Of a stretch of DNA of 64,000 nt, positions 44,394 through 54,992 are shown one piece after another. The notes below the pieces were generated by a model that ran no database searches, had not been told where the DNA came from, and saw only the letters and a list, made by a program, of their open reading frames with translations. Both the position numbers and the translations under genes were made by a program. Source of the DNA: Unio delphinus (taxonomy: Eukaryota; Mollusca; Bivalvia; Unionida; Unionidae); assembly GCA_029339505.1 (NCBI GenBank), contig JAQISU010000210.1:8246501-8310500 (forward strand), in the 5' to 3' direction. Position 1 is the stretch's first letter. Every line of letters starts with the position of its first letter.

Positions 44394-45682
44394 AAGACAG
44401 TTTATTTAAACGGCTGTGGTGGATCAGGAAAGACAACTCGTGCAATTGAATTATTCCTTAGAAACGCTAGCGTTTCCAAGTCAAACATAATTGTGCTAAC
44501 ACCAACTCACAGACTCGCCAGAGAGATGATAGTGCGGGAGTAAAAGCCTGTACTTATCACAGCTTCTTTCGATGGAAAGGCGATACATGGACTCCTGATC
44601 GAATGGGCGATAAATTCATTCCTGAAATCATAATCTGGGATGAAATATGCACGGTATCGTTGACAGTATTAAAGATATTTCTTGAATGGTTGTTATTGAA
44701 AAATACAAAAGTCGTCATGTGCGGGGATCACGGCCAACCACAGCCATTTGTTGGTGGATCTCCACATGAATGGTTGAAGAATTATGTAGATTATTATGAA
44801 GAGATTAATACCGACCATAGATCACTTGATGAACAATTACGAGAATTCAAAGCGCTAATTAGATTACAGCCGGATAAAATCCAATGTGAAATAGCGCGTG
44901 AAATAATTTCAGAAACTCCCATGAATGATTTTTGGGAAACATGGAGACCAAATGATTTAATAATCGCGAGTAGAAAAATAGTCAGAGACGCGCTTCAGAT
45001 GAAATTATTTGAATTGCATAAGTGTAAATTTGCAACACTTCCAGTACCGTTGTGTTATAGACCAAAAGATACCCGACGACAAAATATTGACGTTGACATT
45101 CCTGGACAACAACAAAAACAGAATTTAGTGTTAAATGATATTGTGATGGTTGATATCAGCGTCGTCAAAGATGCATTGGGGAACTCAAAGAGTTCCGCTG
45201 ATAAATCCCCATGGACGTTAGGTTATGCAGCAACAATACACTCTTCACAGGGATTAACTATCACAGACACAATTGTTTGGATAGTAGATAATCGCATTGA
45301 GTGGTCAAATTTAGTTTATCTCGCAGTGTCCAGAGTACGGCGAATAAACCAACTTCGAAGAATTGTTGTTGACGATGCCAGTGACGATATTATCAGCGCC
45401 GATGATATCATTGGTGATATAATCAGAAAAAAACTCTCTGGTTATAAACAACAGGATAAAAAAAATAAACGAGAATTTGACATTGATGCTGAATTAATAA
45501 TTACGCTAAAGCAACAACAGAATAATCACTGCGCGACTTGTAATTGTATAATGCGTTGGCAGTATTCGGATAAAGATCCTCGCCAATTTACCGTAGACAG
45601 AAAGAATAGCAGTGTAGGTCATACTAGAAATAATGTGATGTTGACTTGTCTTGAGTGCAACAGACGAAGGGGTGCTAGTTAA
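44394..45682 (+). pseudogene. SF1 helicase + C-terminal HNH domain, frame broken
   Basis: The first piece (44394-44540) continues in the polymerase frame after its TAG and holds Walker A GCGGSGKT (44412-44435) and VLTPTHRLA. It stops at 44541-44543. The rest is open in another frame to 45682, with its first ATG at 44603. It carries Walker B IIIWDEI, motif III CGDHGQPQPF, motif V TIHSSQGLT and motif VI YLAVSRVRR: an SF1 helicase of the Pif1/RecD type. The last 60 residues (CATC, FTVDRKNSSVGHTRNNV, CLEC) form an HNH nuclease-like zinc domain. Polymerase, helicase and HNH were probably one polyprotein or fused gene. The gene ends tail-to-tail with the integrase, overlapping by 8 bases. The damage is one in-frame stop and one frameshift. 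Confidence 0.85.
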
Positions 45683-46599
45683 GACCACGCGGTGGTAATT
45701 GAGTATCCTCGGGAATTACCTGTAGTTGTTGTCGAGTAAATCCTCGCTGAGGAGCAGTTGAATCCAGTCTATAGATTGGAGGTCTACCAATTGATCGTGT
45801 TATACCCGATATCTTGTGCGTCGTGACGCTCCAAATAGGATCAGTAGCTCTTTTTTTACCACCTTCAAGCTCTCCTGGTTCGTATAAGTACCTTACAATG
45901 ACATTACTACCAAGAATTGGTTTGGAAACGCTAGCGTTTCTAGAGAAATCTTTTTGTGGTTGTACGGGTATATACTTCTTTTTAATAGCGTTGACAGGTT
46001 TCATATTAATTGTTCTAGTAATCTCATTATTAATTGCGGTAACTACACCTGGTAATCTCTTAACCCATTCACGGGATCGTTTATCCTGGATGAATTCTTT
46101 CGCGTATTGATATCCAAATAACCGCTCAGCAAGTGTCCGATTAAACCGTTCAACAATTGCCTGATCGCGATGTAACGCAGTATGCCCTCGTCTGATGGCG
46201 ACATTATGATGTTTCATCGTTGTTAAAACAGCGCCTTGAAATTCCTTCCCAGGATCAACTTGTAACAGATTTGGCCAGCGTAGAGGACCTCGTTGATAAA
46301 TTTTTTCAAATGCAGAAGCTACTTCAGTAGATGATTTTGTCCTTAGCGGTTAACGCGTATTTGTAACCGTTGTCATGCGGCAGAAATAGTATATCAGCTT
46401 GATGAACTTCATTAGGTGTTGTAACATCAAAATGCGAGTAGTTAATTCGTTTAGGCGCTGGTAGATAAATTTGCCATATTGCTTGTTTGGATAACCAGTT
46501 TGCCGCTGTAGTTTTTTTCACCTTTGATGCGCTAGCGAGTTTATTGATTGCTGCATTACCTCTCCAGTATCCGCTCGGAGAATAATAAATAGATTCCAT
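45675..46599 (-). pseudogene. Retroviral-type (rve) integrase, broken by deletion/frameshift
   Basis: The N-terminal piece starts at ATG 46599 (MESIYYSPSGYW) and contains a helix-turn-helix-like region and HQADILFLPHD, with the first catalytic Asp. It stops at about 46327. Coding then continues in another frame with LLQVDPGKEF (second Asp) and, in the 180-codon frame beginning at 46217, HRDQAIVERFNRTLAERLFG (catalytic Glu). A C-terminal chromodomain-like or basic part ends at 45675. Around 46330-46345 the pieces meet with a frame change, and the stretch between the first and second Asp is shorter than usual for Polinton integrases. That indicates a small deletion, not just a base error. The three acidic residues survive. 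The product would be responsible for insertion with the 5-bp duplication. Confidence 0.88.
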
Positions 46600-46603
46600 A
46601 TTT

Positions 46604-47118
46604 TTAATTACCAGCACCTAACATCAATTTACCCTTCATAGCAGATTTTACCAACCACGAAGCCAATTTTTCTTTGAAGGATTTATCAGGAATAGCATTT
46701 AACGCATGAATTAATTTCACATCCGCAAGATGTCTGTGTTGAAGATTGCTGCTTTTATAAGCAACATCATGAGCATGACACGCCTTATCAATAGCGTTTA
46801 TTGGATACTCGCCGGGTTTGGGTTGGTTTTGATCATCAAGTCTGATATCTAATCGTGTTCCCGGTCCACAGTAGCTATATCCTGGAAGGTGCTTTTCTCC
46901 TGGATACTTTGCCCACGGTGTTCCTGGGAGTTTTGCTAACTTGGCTGCAATATCACCTCCTCGTTTTTTTTTAAAGGTTTCGTGGAAGTAAATCTAAATT
47001 TTTTCGTACTACATTGTACGCATTTACCAGAAAGCGCTGATCGATTATTTTTCGTTGTAATCGTCGTCAAGTCATATGTGCCAGTACGCGCCCTACATTT
47101 CACACAATATAGATCCAT
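46604..47118 (-). CDS. Zinc-ribbon + phospholipase A2 protein, two frames joined at a slippery A-run
   Basis: The ATG at 47118 opens a 60-codon frame with MDLYCVKCRARTG and KCVQCSTKKFRF, a CxxC...CxxC zinc ribbon like DUF5679. Overlapping it after a run of nine A (minus strand; 46964-46972), the -1 frame is open to TAA at 46604 and has no ATG of its own. It contains GEKHLPGYSYCGPGT, the PLA2 calcium loop, and DKACHAHDVAY, the His-Asp active site, as in parvovirus-type secreted PLA2. The junction reads A-AAA-AAC, a canonical -1 ribosomal slippery heptamer, so the two domains may be joined by programmed frameshifting. A homopolymer sequencing error or a real mutation would give the same picture. 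In virions, such PLA2 domains breach endosomal membranes. The integrase start follows 4 bases after this stop. Confidence 0.75.
46964..46972 (-). promoter_or_regulatory. Candidate -1 frameshift site (A-AAA-AAC)
   Basis: On the minus strand, A9 followed by C puts the heptamer A-AAA-AAC in the zero frame of the zinc-ribbon part. Slipping back one base after AAC enters the PLA2 frame directly. The G-rich sequence just downstream (GAGGAGGTGATATTG) also resembles a stimulatory context, but no defined pseudoknot could be drawn by eye. Confidence 0.5.
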
Positions 47119-47135
47119 ATTTTATATATAACGGC

Positions 47136-47798
47136 ATGAATGTAATTGATTATTCAGCTACAAGACGACGGGACCCTATTAAACACCATGCAATGTTACC
47201 AAATTCTATTCGCGCGATTATCATCGGACCATCTGGAAGTGGTAAAACACAATTGCTACTTAATTTGATAACGAGATGGATGAAGTGGGATAAGTTGTAT
47301 ATGATTGCTCCGAGTGTAGATGATCAGCGATGTTATGAAGTGTTAAAGGATTTTAGTGAAGCCGCGCGAGAAATTAACGGCGATGATATCATTGAGTTTA
47401 TAACCGATATCGAGGAAGCACCTAGCATTGATGATATTGATGGAAGTATTAACAATTTAGTCGTATATGATGATATCATGTTAGATAATCAAAAAAATCC
47501 TGCTAGAATATTTTCCAGAGGCAGACATAAAAACACCGATGTGATATATATCACTCAACGTTACACTCAAATACCAAAAGTGATCAGAGATAACTGCAAT
47601 ATGCTGTGTGTATTTAACGGAGTTGATACTCATACTCTTAGAAATATTTGGCAAACTTGGTGCGGTGGTGATATGGATCATAATCAATTTAGAAATTTCT
47701 TTAGCCGCGCTCAGACAATCCCACACGGATTTGTAACGATAAATTTATCAGACCCTCGGACAAGATATCGTGTCGGACTTGATCAAATATTTAGTTAA
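47136..47798 (+). CDS. FtsK/HerA-type packaging ATPase (A32-like), 220 aa
   Basis: The start is chosen at ATG 47136 (MNVIDYSATRRRDP). An ATG at 47076 would run through the start of the divergent zinc-ribbon gene. Walker A is GPSGSGKTQLL (residues 31-41) and Walker B is NNLVVYDDIML. Downstream, FSRGRHKNTDVIYITQR has the sensor-like Gln-Arg pair typical of A32-like genome-packaging ATPases of Polintons and large DNA viruses. The frame and motifs are intact. Its stop codon (47796-47798) lies inside the right terminal inverted repeat, so the gene reaches the very end of the element. Only 17 bases separate its ATG from that of the zinc-ribbon/PLA2 gene on the other strand. Confidence 0.92.
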   Translation: MNVIDYSATRRRDPIKHHAMLPNSIRAIIIGPSGSGKTQLLLNLITRWMKWDKLYMIAPSVDDQRCYEVLKDFSEAAREINGDDIIEFITDIEEAPSIDDIDGSINNLVVYDDIMLDNQKNPARIFSRGRHKNTDVIYITQRYTQIPKVIRDNCNMLCVFNGVDTHTLRNIWQTWCGGDMDHNQFRNFFSRAQTIPHGFVTINLSDPRTRYRVGLDQIFS

Positions 47799-47988
47799 CC
47801 CATTGCAGCAGAGAGTGTGAACGCCAACTAAATGGCGTCTTTTTTTTTAACATAAGCAATCGAGGGGGGAGGAAGCCTCAGTTTACTAAATTGACGCCTA
47901 AAAAAGCAATTTTAGTGGGGGGGAAGGAAGCCTCAGTTTACTAAATTGACGCCTGTAAAAAGTTGGTCTGTTCACACTCTCTGCTGCT
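47794..47988 (-). repeat. Right terminal inverted repeat (195 bp)
   Basis: It is the reverse complement of 32526-32720, with GTTAAC at the inner end and CTCTCTGCTGCT at the outer end, followed by the target duplication TACCT (47989-47993). It includes the last codons of the ATPase. The internal 18-bp inverted ends are also conserved here. Confidence 0.97.
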
Positions 47989-49850
47989 TACCTCACATTG
48001 TAAGGCTAAATGTACATGTTCTATAATACCTCACATTGTAAGGCTAAATGTAGATGTTCTAAAATACCTCACATTGTAAGGCTAAATGTAGATGTTCTAT
48101 AATATCTCACATTGTAAGGCTAATTGTACATGTTCTATAATATCTCACATTGTAAGGCTAAATGTACATGTTCTTTAATATCTCACATTGTAAGGCTAAA
48201 TGTACATGTTCTATAATATCTCACATTGTAAGGCTAAATGTACATGTTCTATAATATCTCACATTGTAAGGCTAAATGTACATGTTCTATAATATCTCAC
48301 ATTGTAAGGCTAAATGTACATGTTCTATAATATCTCACATTGTAAGGCTAAATGTACATGTTCTATAATATCTCACATTGTAAGGCTAAATGTACATGTT
48401 CTATAATACCTCACATTGTAAGACTAATGTAGATGTTTTATAATACCTCATATTGTAAGGCTAAATGTACATGTTCTATAATACCTCACATTGTAAGGCT
48501 AAATGTAGATGTTCTATAATACCTCACATTGTAAGGCTAAATGTAGATGTTCTATAATATCTCACATTGTAAGGCTAAATGTACATGTTCTTTAATATCT
48601 CACATTTTAAGGCTAAATGTACATGTTCTATAATATCTCACATTGTAAGGCTAAATGTACATGTTCTATAATATCTCACATTGTAAGGCTAAATGTACAT
48701 GTTCTATAATACCTCACATTGTAAGACTAATGTAGATGTTTTATAATACCTCATATTGTAAGGCTAAATGTACATGTTCTATAATACCTCACATTGTAAG
48801 GCTAAATGTAGATGTTCTATAATACCTCACATTGTAAGGCTAAATGTAGATGTTCTATAATACCTCACATTGTAAGACTAATGTAGATGTTTTATAATAC
48901 CTCACATTTTAAGGCTAAATGTACATGTTCTATAATATCTCACATTTTAAGGCTAAATGTACATGTTCTATAATATCTCACATTTTAAGGCTAAATGTAC
49001 ATGTTCTATAATATCTCACATTGTAAGGCTATATGTACATGTTCTATAATATCTCACATTTTAAGGCTAAATGTACATGTTCTATAATATCTCACATTGT
49101 AAGGCTAAATGTACATGTTCTATAATATCTCACATTGTAAGGCTAAATGTACATGTTCTATAATATCTCACATTGTAAGGCTAAATGTACATGTTCTATA
49201 ATATCTCACATTGTAAGGCTAAATGTACATGTTCTATAATACCTCACATTGTAAGACTAATGTAGATGTTTTATAATACCTCATATTGTAAGGCTAAATG
49301 TACATGTTCTATAATACCTCACATTGTAAGGCTAAATGTAGATGTTCTATAATACCTCACATTGTAAGGCTAAATGTAGATGTTCTATAATATCTCACAT
49401 TGTAAGGCTAAATGTACATGTTCTTTAATATCTCACATTTTAAGGCTAAATGTACATGTTCTATAATATCTCACATTGTAAGGCTAAATGTACATGTTCT
49501 ATAATATCTCACATTGTAAGGCTAAATGTACATGTTCTATAATACCTCACATTGTAAGACTAATGTAGATGTTTTATAATACCTCATATTGTAAGGCTAA
49601 ATGTACATGTTCTATAATACCTCACATTGTAAGGCTAAATGTAGATGTTCTATAATACCTCACATTGTAAGGCTAAATGTAGATGTTCTATAATACCTCA
49701 CATTGTAAGACTAATGTAGATGTTTTATAATACCTCACATTTTAAGGCTAAATGTACATGTTCTATAATATCTCACATTTTAAGGCTAAATGTACATGTT
49801 CTATAATATCTCACATTGTAAGGCTATATGTTTGTGATCTATAATAACTC
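47989..49850. repeat. 38-bp satellite, right arm (about 48 copies) with 833-bp higher-order period
   Basis: This is the same unit as at 32225-32525. A distinct variant monomer (GACTAATGTAGATGTTTTAT) occurs at 48422, 48725 and 48876 and again at 49255, 49558 and 49709, exactly 833 bp later in each case. The array therefore contains a duplicated block of about 22 monomers. It decays into unique sequence after 49830. Confidence 0.95.
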
Positions 49851-50651
49851 ACATTGTCAAGATAAGGGGCATGTTTTTTATGATTTGTTTGCTAAAATGC
49901 TGACTAGTTAACTATCAGTCAGATTGCAGTCATTGTATTGTGCATTATTCAGTGTGACCCAGAACGGTTTAGTGAAACATGTCTTGCAGTTCTTTTATTT
50001 TTGTTGATAAATTATTACATCTCTTGATAAATAAATGCTCATATAATTGATCTTTATCATGACAATCAGAAAGTGAAAAAAATAACAGACAATGGTCAGA
50101 TAGTCTGAAATTTGACACATGGTCAGGAGGCAGAGGCAGAAGACAGGCTAGAATTTGAATGCAATTGTTGCTTTTAGCTGGGTCTGGTGTTAAAAGCAGT
50201 GCCCAGGGATCACCATCTGAAGGATGACTGTTAGTGGACTTTATGGTCCTGTACCACTTGCTTCAGTTAGTTTGGTTCCTTGGTTTGAATTGGAGGGAGC
50301 AGGAGTGCCTTTGTGATGATGTGTATCATTCTTATTGTCTCAATTTGATACCTGTTTATACACATAAGTATTGGAAATATTATGTTAATGTCTGTAATAC
50401 ACTTCTTGTCACTTTCACTATTTCACGTCTTGTCTTTCTGCAATGTACAGGAGGGCACAATTAAGTTGAGAATGGTTCTGAACAGATTCCAATATCAATA
50501 CCATATTTGTAACTTTGTAATTACCACAGATAGAAGATAATGGAATTGAGACATTATAAACCAGCAGCATTACATGTTCCTGTTTAAAATGTATTTTAGA
50601 GGGATTTGGAACAGGATAAAGCCAATTTTAATTATATAATAATTACATGTG

Positions 50652-50700
<49 letters not shown>

Positions 50701-53036
50701 AGCAAAGAAGCAAGACGCTGGATGGCACTACAATACCCGCTTACATTTAAAATCAAGAATAAACTTTAGCAGAAAGAAACTTAAGAAAATTAATACCCAT
50801 GGGTATTTCTCATGAATAATTCTGATACAAGAAAAGTACAGATATACTTGTAGGGTTCAATCTTGTAGGCTTGCATATATCAAACCAAACTTTTATATAA
50901 AAAAAAATATAATTATGCAACACATATCTGTATTTGTGGGAAAACATTGAAGCAGTACTTCATATGAACTCATGGATTTGTTATGAAAGAAACAAAAATA
51001 GGTGTATGCATGCATTTATGTGTGTAATGTATATTGTTTATATGTGCATTGTGTTTGAAGATGCTGGTAGAAGATCTATAAGTTTATTTACTCAATCATA
51101 TTTATGTTTACTAAGGTGAAAAGAGAGTAAACTTTGTCGTATTTGAAAATGCTGGTAGAAGATCTATATCTTTATTTACTAAATCATATTTTTGTTCGCT
51201 CATATTAAGTATATTCAATTTATATTGCAATGCTTGACTTTTGTCCATTATTGAGTACAGAGAACATAATACTTAGATTACAATGACATACATGTCACTT
51301 CGATGTGTGTAATGCATATTGTTTATATGTGCATCGTGTTTGAAGATGCTGGTAGAAGATCTATATCTTTATTTACTAATTCATATTTTTGTTCGCTCAT
51401 ATTATGTATATTCAATTTGTATTGCAATGCTTGACTTTTGGCCATTATTGAGGACAGAGGTATTTGTGTTCCTGCCTTTTGTAAAGTTTGTAAATTATAA
51501 ATAGGTTGTTTTCTGATAAATAACTTCAAGATCTAGTCTGATTTGCAAACTTATAATGTTCAGAAAGCAAACTTGTGACCCACGTCTTGGTTATTTTGTT
51601 GTGCCATAGGTTTGTATAAAAGCCTATGGTAAACAAATTCATGCACTCCCATTTAATGATCAATCTTTGGAATCAATTGTAGGTGTGTGCAGGTATAATT
51701 GCAAAGGGACTTTTTATTGGGAAAAATTTCTTTGAAATTACTATATTGGTATATCACTACATTCAGGACTCTTATGAACTTTGTGGTACATCTGGACATT
51801 CAAGAAATTTAATTTGGAACATTCAATAGTATTTGACATTGTCATAAGACATTTAGGATTATTTGGGATAAATTCACAATGCTTTAAGCGTCTTTTACAT
51901 TCCAAATGTTTTCCAGAGATATCAATTATTTATTGATTGTTAATTAAATTGTTCATTTCACTTCTTCCTTTCATATTTTAAGACCTAGTTTTGTAACAAT
52001 TCAGCTCACATTACCCTTTTACATGTTAGATTACCTGCTTATATTTTGCCACAATTCTACAAGTTTTATTGGGTGTTAGAGGAGGTAGTAGCTATCATAA
52101 AATAATGTCTATGATTTTATTTTATATTAGTCTTTGGGCATTTAGAGTTACATTAATTATGCTTTTTGCTTGCAGTGTCATGCACATAGGAGTGGTCTCC
52201 CTTACACTGGAAATACAGTTCGCCTTTCGTCAGGTGGACTTCTGTTTCCAGCTGAATTTTGTACCTTAAATGTACCTTACCTTATATAATATTTACCTTA
52301 CCTTATATAATATTTAATATATAATATTTACCTTACCTTATATAATATAATATTTACCTTACCTTATATAATATTTGTACCTTGTACCTTACCTTATATA
52401 ATATTTCCACAACCTTCCAGTTCTTTTGGGACTAATACAAATGACCACTATTTAACCCCAGTATCATGTTTAGGCCATGAGGAGAATGCAAATGACCACT
52501 TTTTGTTACCCCGGTATCATGCTTAGATCGCGTGGTCAAACTCAATATCATCTAGCTACTATGTCGTAGCCTCAACTTGATTTGTTGTGGTTTAAGGATC
52601 ATCATCATGTTTAGCCCATGAGGACGATGAAAATGACTAATGCGTAGTTGATGACTTCTGTAAAAAGTCCAGTAAAGTCCATAACATTATAGTAAAGTAA
52701 AATGGAAAGTGAAATAGCCTGTGAATAATTGCATTACAAATATGATGGAGCCAAGAAAGAGACAAATTCACACACCTGCATAAAGTCGCTTGCTAGTGAA
52801 ACTGTATAAACACCGATGTTTAAAAGGAAATGGGGGCGTCAACATTTATATTTCTTCTGCACTGCTTGGATATGGTTGATTCATAAACTAACATACTTAG
52901 TTTAATTAGTTTTTCATGTATTAATAAGGTAAGGTGGGTATATTATGACCACACACATGACCATGAAGGATGCTCCTTTTCTCTCACACCTGGCTGAAAT
53001 ACTGCATCATGCTAATTATCTTGTTTTCATACTTAG
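49851..53036. other. Non-coding DNA with small repeats
   Basis: The stretch contains a (TA)n tract at 50655-50698, a three-copy roughly 100-200 bp repeat at about 51045-51450 (GATGCTGGTAGAAGATCTAT followed by TTCGCTCATATTA and TTGCAATGCTTGACTTTTG), and a short TTACCTTACCTTATATAATA repeat at 52265-52405. No supported gene is visible. Confidence 0.55.
52265..52405. repeat. Short ACCTTACCTTATATAATATT repeat
   Basis: Five to six irregular copies, interspersed with TTAATAT and GTACCTTG. The array is small and imperfect. Confidence 0.85.
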
Positions 53037-53173
53037 CAGACCTCGATGTGTCTAAGCATCCTGGTTACTGGAACACGTACAACATTCGACTATTCAGAAT
53101 GATCGGTCAGATGTATGAGCCATTCATTCAAGAAAATCACATCACTACTTTAACCATTACCTCCAACAAGTAA
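53037..53173 (+). CDS. Possible terminal coding exon (about 45 codons), unassigned
   Basis: The sequence follows TTTTCATACTTAG and reads in phase 1 as DLDVSKHPGYWNTYNIRLFR followed by MIGQMYEPFIQENHITTLTI and a stop at 53171-53173. Composition and the Trp/Tyr/Pro-rich start look like real protein rather than repeat. The segment GYWNTYN faintly recalls phospholipase B-like proteins, but the rest does not support this, so no name is given. No partner exon was found in the window. It could be an alternative or relict exon. Confidence 0.35.
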
Positions 53174-53824
53174 ATTCTGATTGGCCAAGTGTTATGTCAT
53201 ATCTATTTATAACAGGCTCTGGTTTATTTACTTCGCACTTGATGAGAACAAGTTTCTGTTTATAAAAATGGGTAAGAGAAAACTTGTGAAAGTGGAGGAT
53301 TTGTCTAATTTAGTTGTTTACCTTTTCAGTAAAACTGAATTTTCAATGTGCTGATTTTATTAAATTATAATGTATCTCATTTTGAAATTGCTACTCCTAA
53401 CGGTTAAAGACAGGTGAATTTAGTTGAAATTTTAGATATTTTTTTAACTACTAAAAACTAGTCACAGCTCATTGTAAGTGTCTGTGTTGAGGAAAATATT
53501 CTAATTAAACTTTATCTTTTGTAAACTTAAGATTATCAAATTGTCATGCTTTTTCCTATACAAATTCGACATAGGTCTGGTCAACCTCCTTTTTAAGTTT
53601 TGCCGATAAGCCTCAGGAACTTACTCATAACCCATTAAGCTATAGTTCTTAATGTGTTAGGCTGGTCCGTTGATTTTTATTTTTATTGTTTCTAATTTTT
53701 GCCTATAGGCCTCAGGAACGTATTTATAGCCCATCAAGATATAGACCTTAACTACGTTGTAATCAGTACTGTACTACAGTGACAGAGAAATGTAAATATC
53801 ACGAGCTTTACCAGTGAATACACA

Positions 53825-54755
53825 AAGCAATATAATACTCTAGTACTCTCTTGACAAGTCCTTTATAAAAGTCTTAATGACAATGATAAGCCCTATATCA
53901 AGGACCTAATGGCAATGATATGCTCTATATAGATCCCAATGAACACAAGTCCTTTATAAAGGTCCTAATGGCAATGATAAGTTCTTATAAAGATCTCAAA
54001 GACATCAAACCCTTTTATAAAGGTCCTAATGACAATGGTAAGTCTTTTATACAGATCCCAATGACAATAAGTTCTTTATAAAGGTTCAAATAATAATGAT
54101 AAGTTCTTTATAAAGGTCCTAATGGCAATGATAAGTTTATGGTCCTAATAACAATGATAAGTCATTTTATAAAGATCCCAAAGACAAGTCCTTTATAAAG
54201 GTCCTAATGATAACGATAAGTCCTTTATCAAGGACCCAGTGACAACAAGTCCTGTATAAAGGTCCTAATGATAACGATAAGTCCTTTATCAAGGACCCAA
54301 TGACAACAAATCCTGTATAAAGATCCTAATGATAACGATAAGTCCTTTATCAAGGATCCAATGACAACAAGTCCTTGATAAAGGTCATAATGATAACGAT
54401 AAGTCCTTTATCAAGGATCCAATGACAACAAGTCCTTTATAAAGGTCATAATGCCAATGATAAGCCCTATATAGATTAAACTGACAAGTCCTTTATAAAG
54501 GTCCTAATGATAAGGATAAGTCTTTTATCCTAATGGCGATGATATGCCCTATATAGATCCCAATGACAAGTCCTTTATAAAGGTCCTAATGATAAGGATA
54601 AGTCCTTTATCCTAATGGCGATGATATGCCCTATATAGATCCCAATGACAAGTCCTTTATAAAGGTCCTAATCATAATGACAAGTCCTTTATCAAGGACC
54701 TAATGACAATGATAATTACCTTTAAAAGGTCCCAATAAAAATGAGAACATCCTTC
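53825..54755. repeat. Palindromic minisatellite (CCTTTATAAAGG), about 25 subunits
   Basis: Units combine AAGTCCTTTATAAAGGTCC with TAATGACAATGATAAG; CCTTTATAAAGG is a perfect palindrome and GTCCTTTATCAAGGAC a hairpin. Larger blocks repeat, for example TCCTAATGGCGATGATATGC at about 54532 and 54610. Confidence 0.9.
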
Positions 54756-54876
54756 ATAAAGGTCCCCACAAACTCCACAAAATGTTGAGACCGAGATTCA
54801 CATGCTGATACAATTGTTTTGTTCTTATAATATTTTAATTGTCTGTACAATCAAAAAGGAAAACAATCATATTATT

Positions 54877-54879
<3 letters not shown>

Positions 54880-54971
<92 letters not shown>

Positions 54972-54992
54972 TATGTGTGTGTGTGTGTGTGT
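54880..54992. repeat. (TA)n with adjoining (GT)n microsatellite
   Basis: About 88 bp of TA followed after GCGTATG by a short GT run. Open frames through it are low-complexity artefacts. Confidence 0.97.

Larger units (their letters stand above)
32526..47988. mobile_element. Maverick/Polinton element, 15,463 bp, damaged
   Basis: The element has 195-bp terminal inverted repeats beginning AGCAGCAGAGAGTGTGAAC and a 5-bp target duplication, TACCT (32521-32525 and 47989-47993), within a host satellite. It encodes the hallmark set of this virus-like transposon class: protein-primed DNA polymerase B, retroviral-type integrase, packaging ATPase, adenain-type protease, double-jelly-roll major capsid protein and penton-like minor capsid protein. 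It also encodes SF1 helicase, HNH nucleases and a phospholipase A2. Virion genes form a leftward block (32.7-40.5 kb); replication and integration genes occupy the right half. Broken frames in polymerase, helicase, integrase and major capsid genes make this copy inactive as read, while penton, protease and ATPase frames are intact. Confidence 0.95.

Noticed and set aside
53037..53173. Naming this exon a phospholipase B-like gene
   Set aside because: Only a few residues (GYWNTYN) are suggestive and no partner exons were found; kept as an unassigned candidate.
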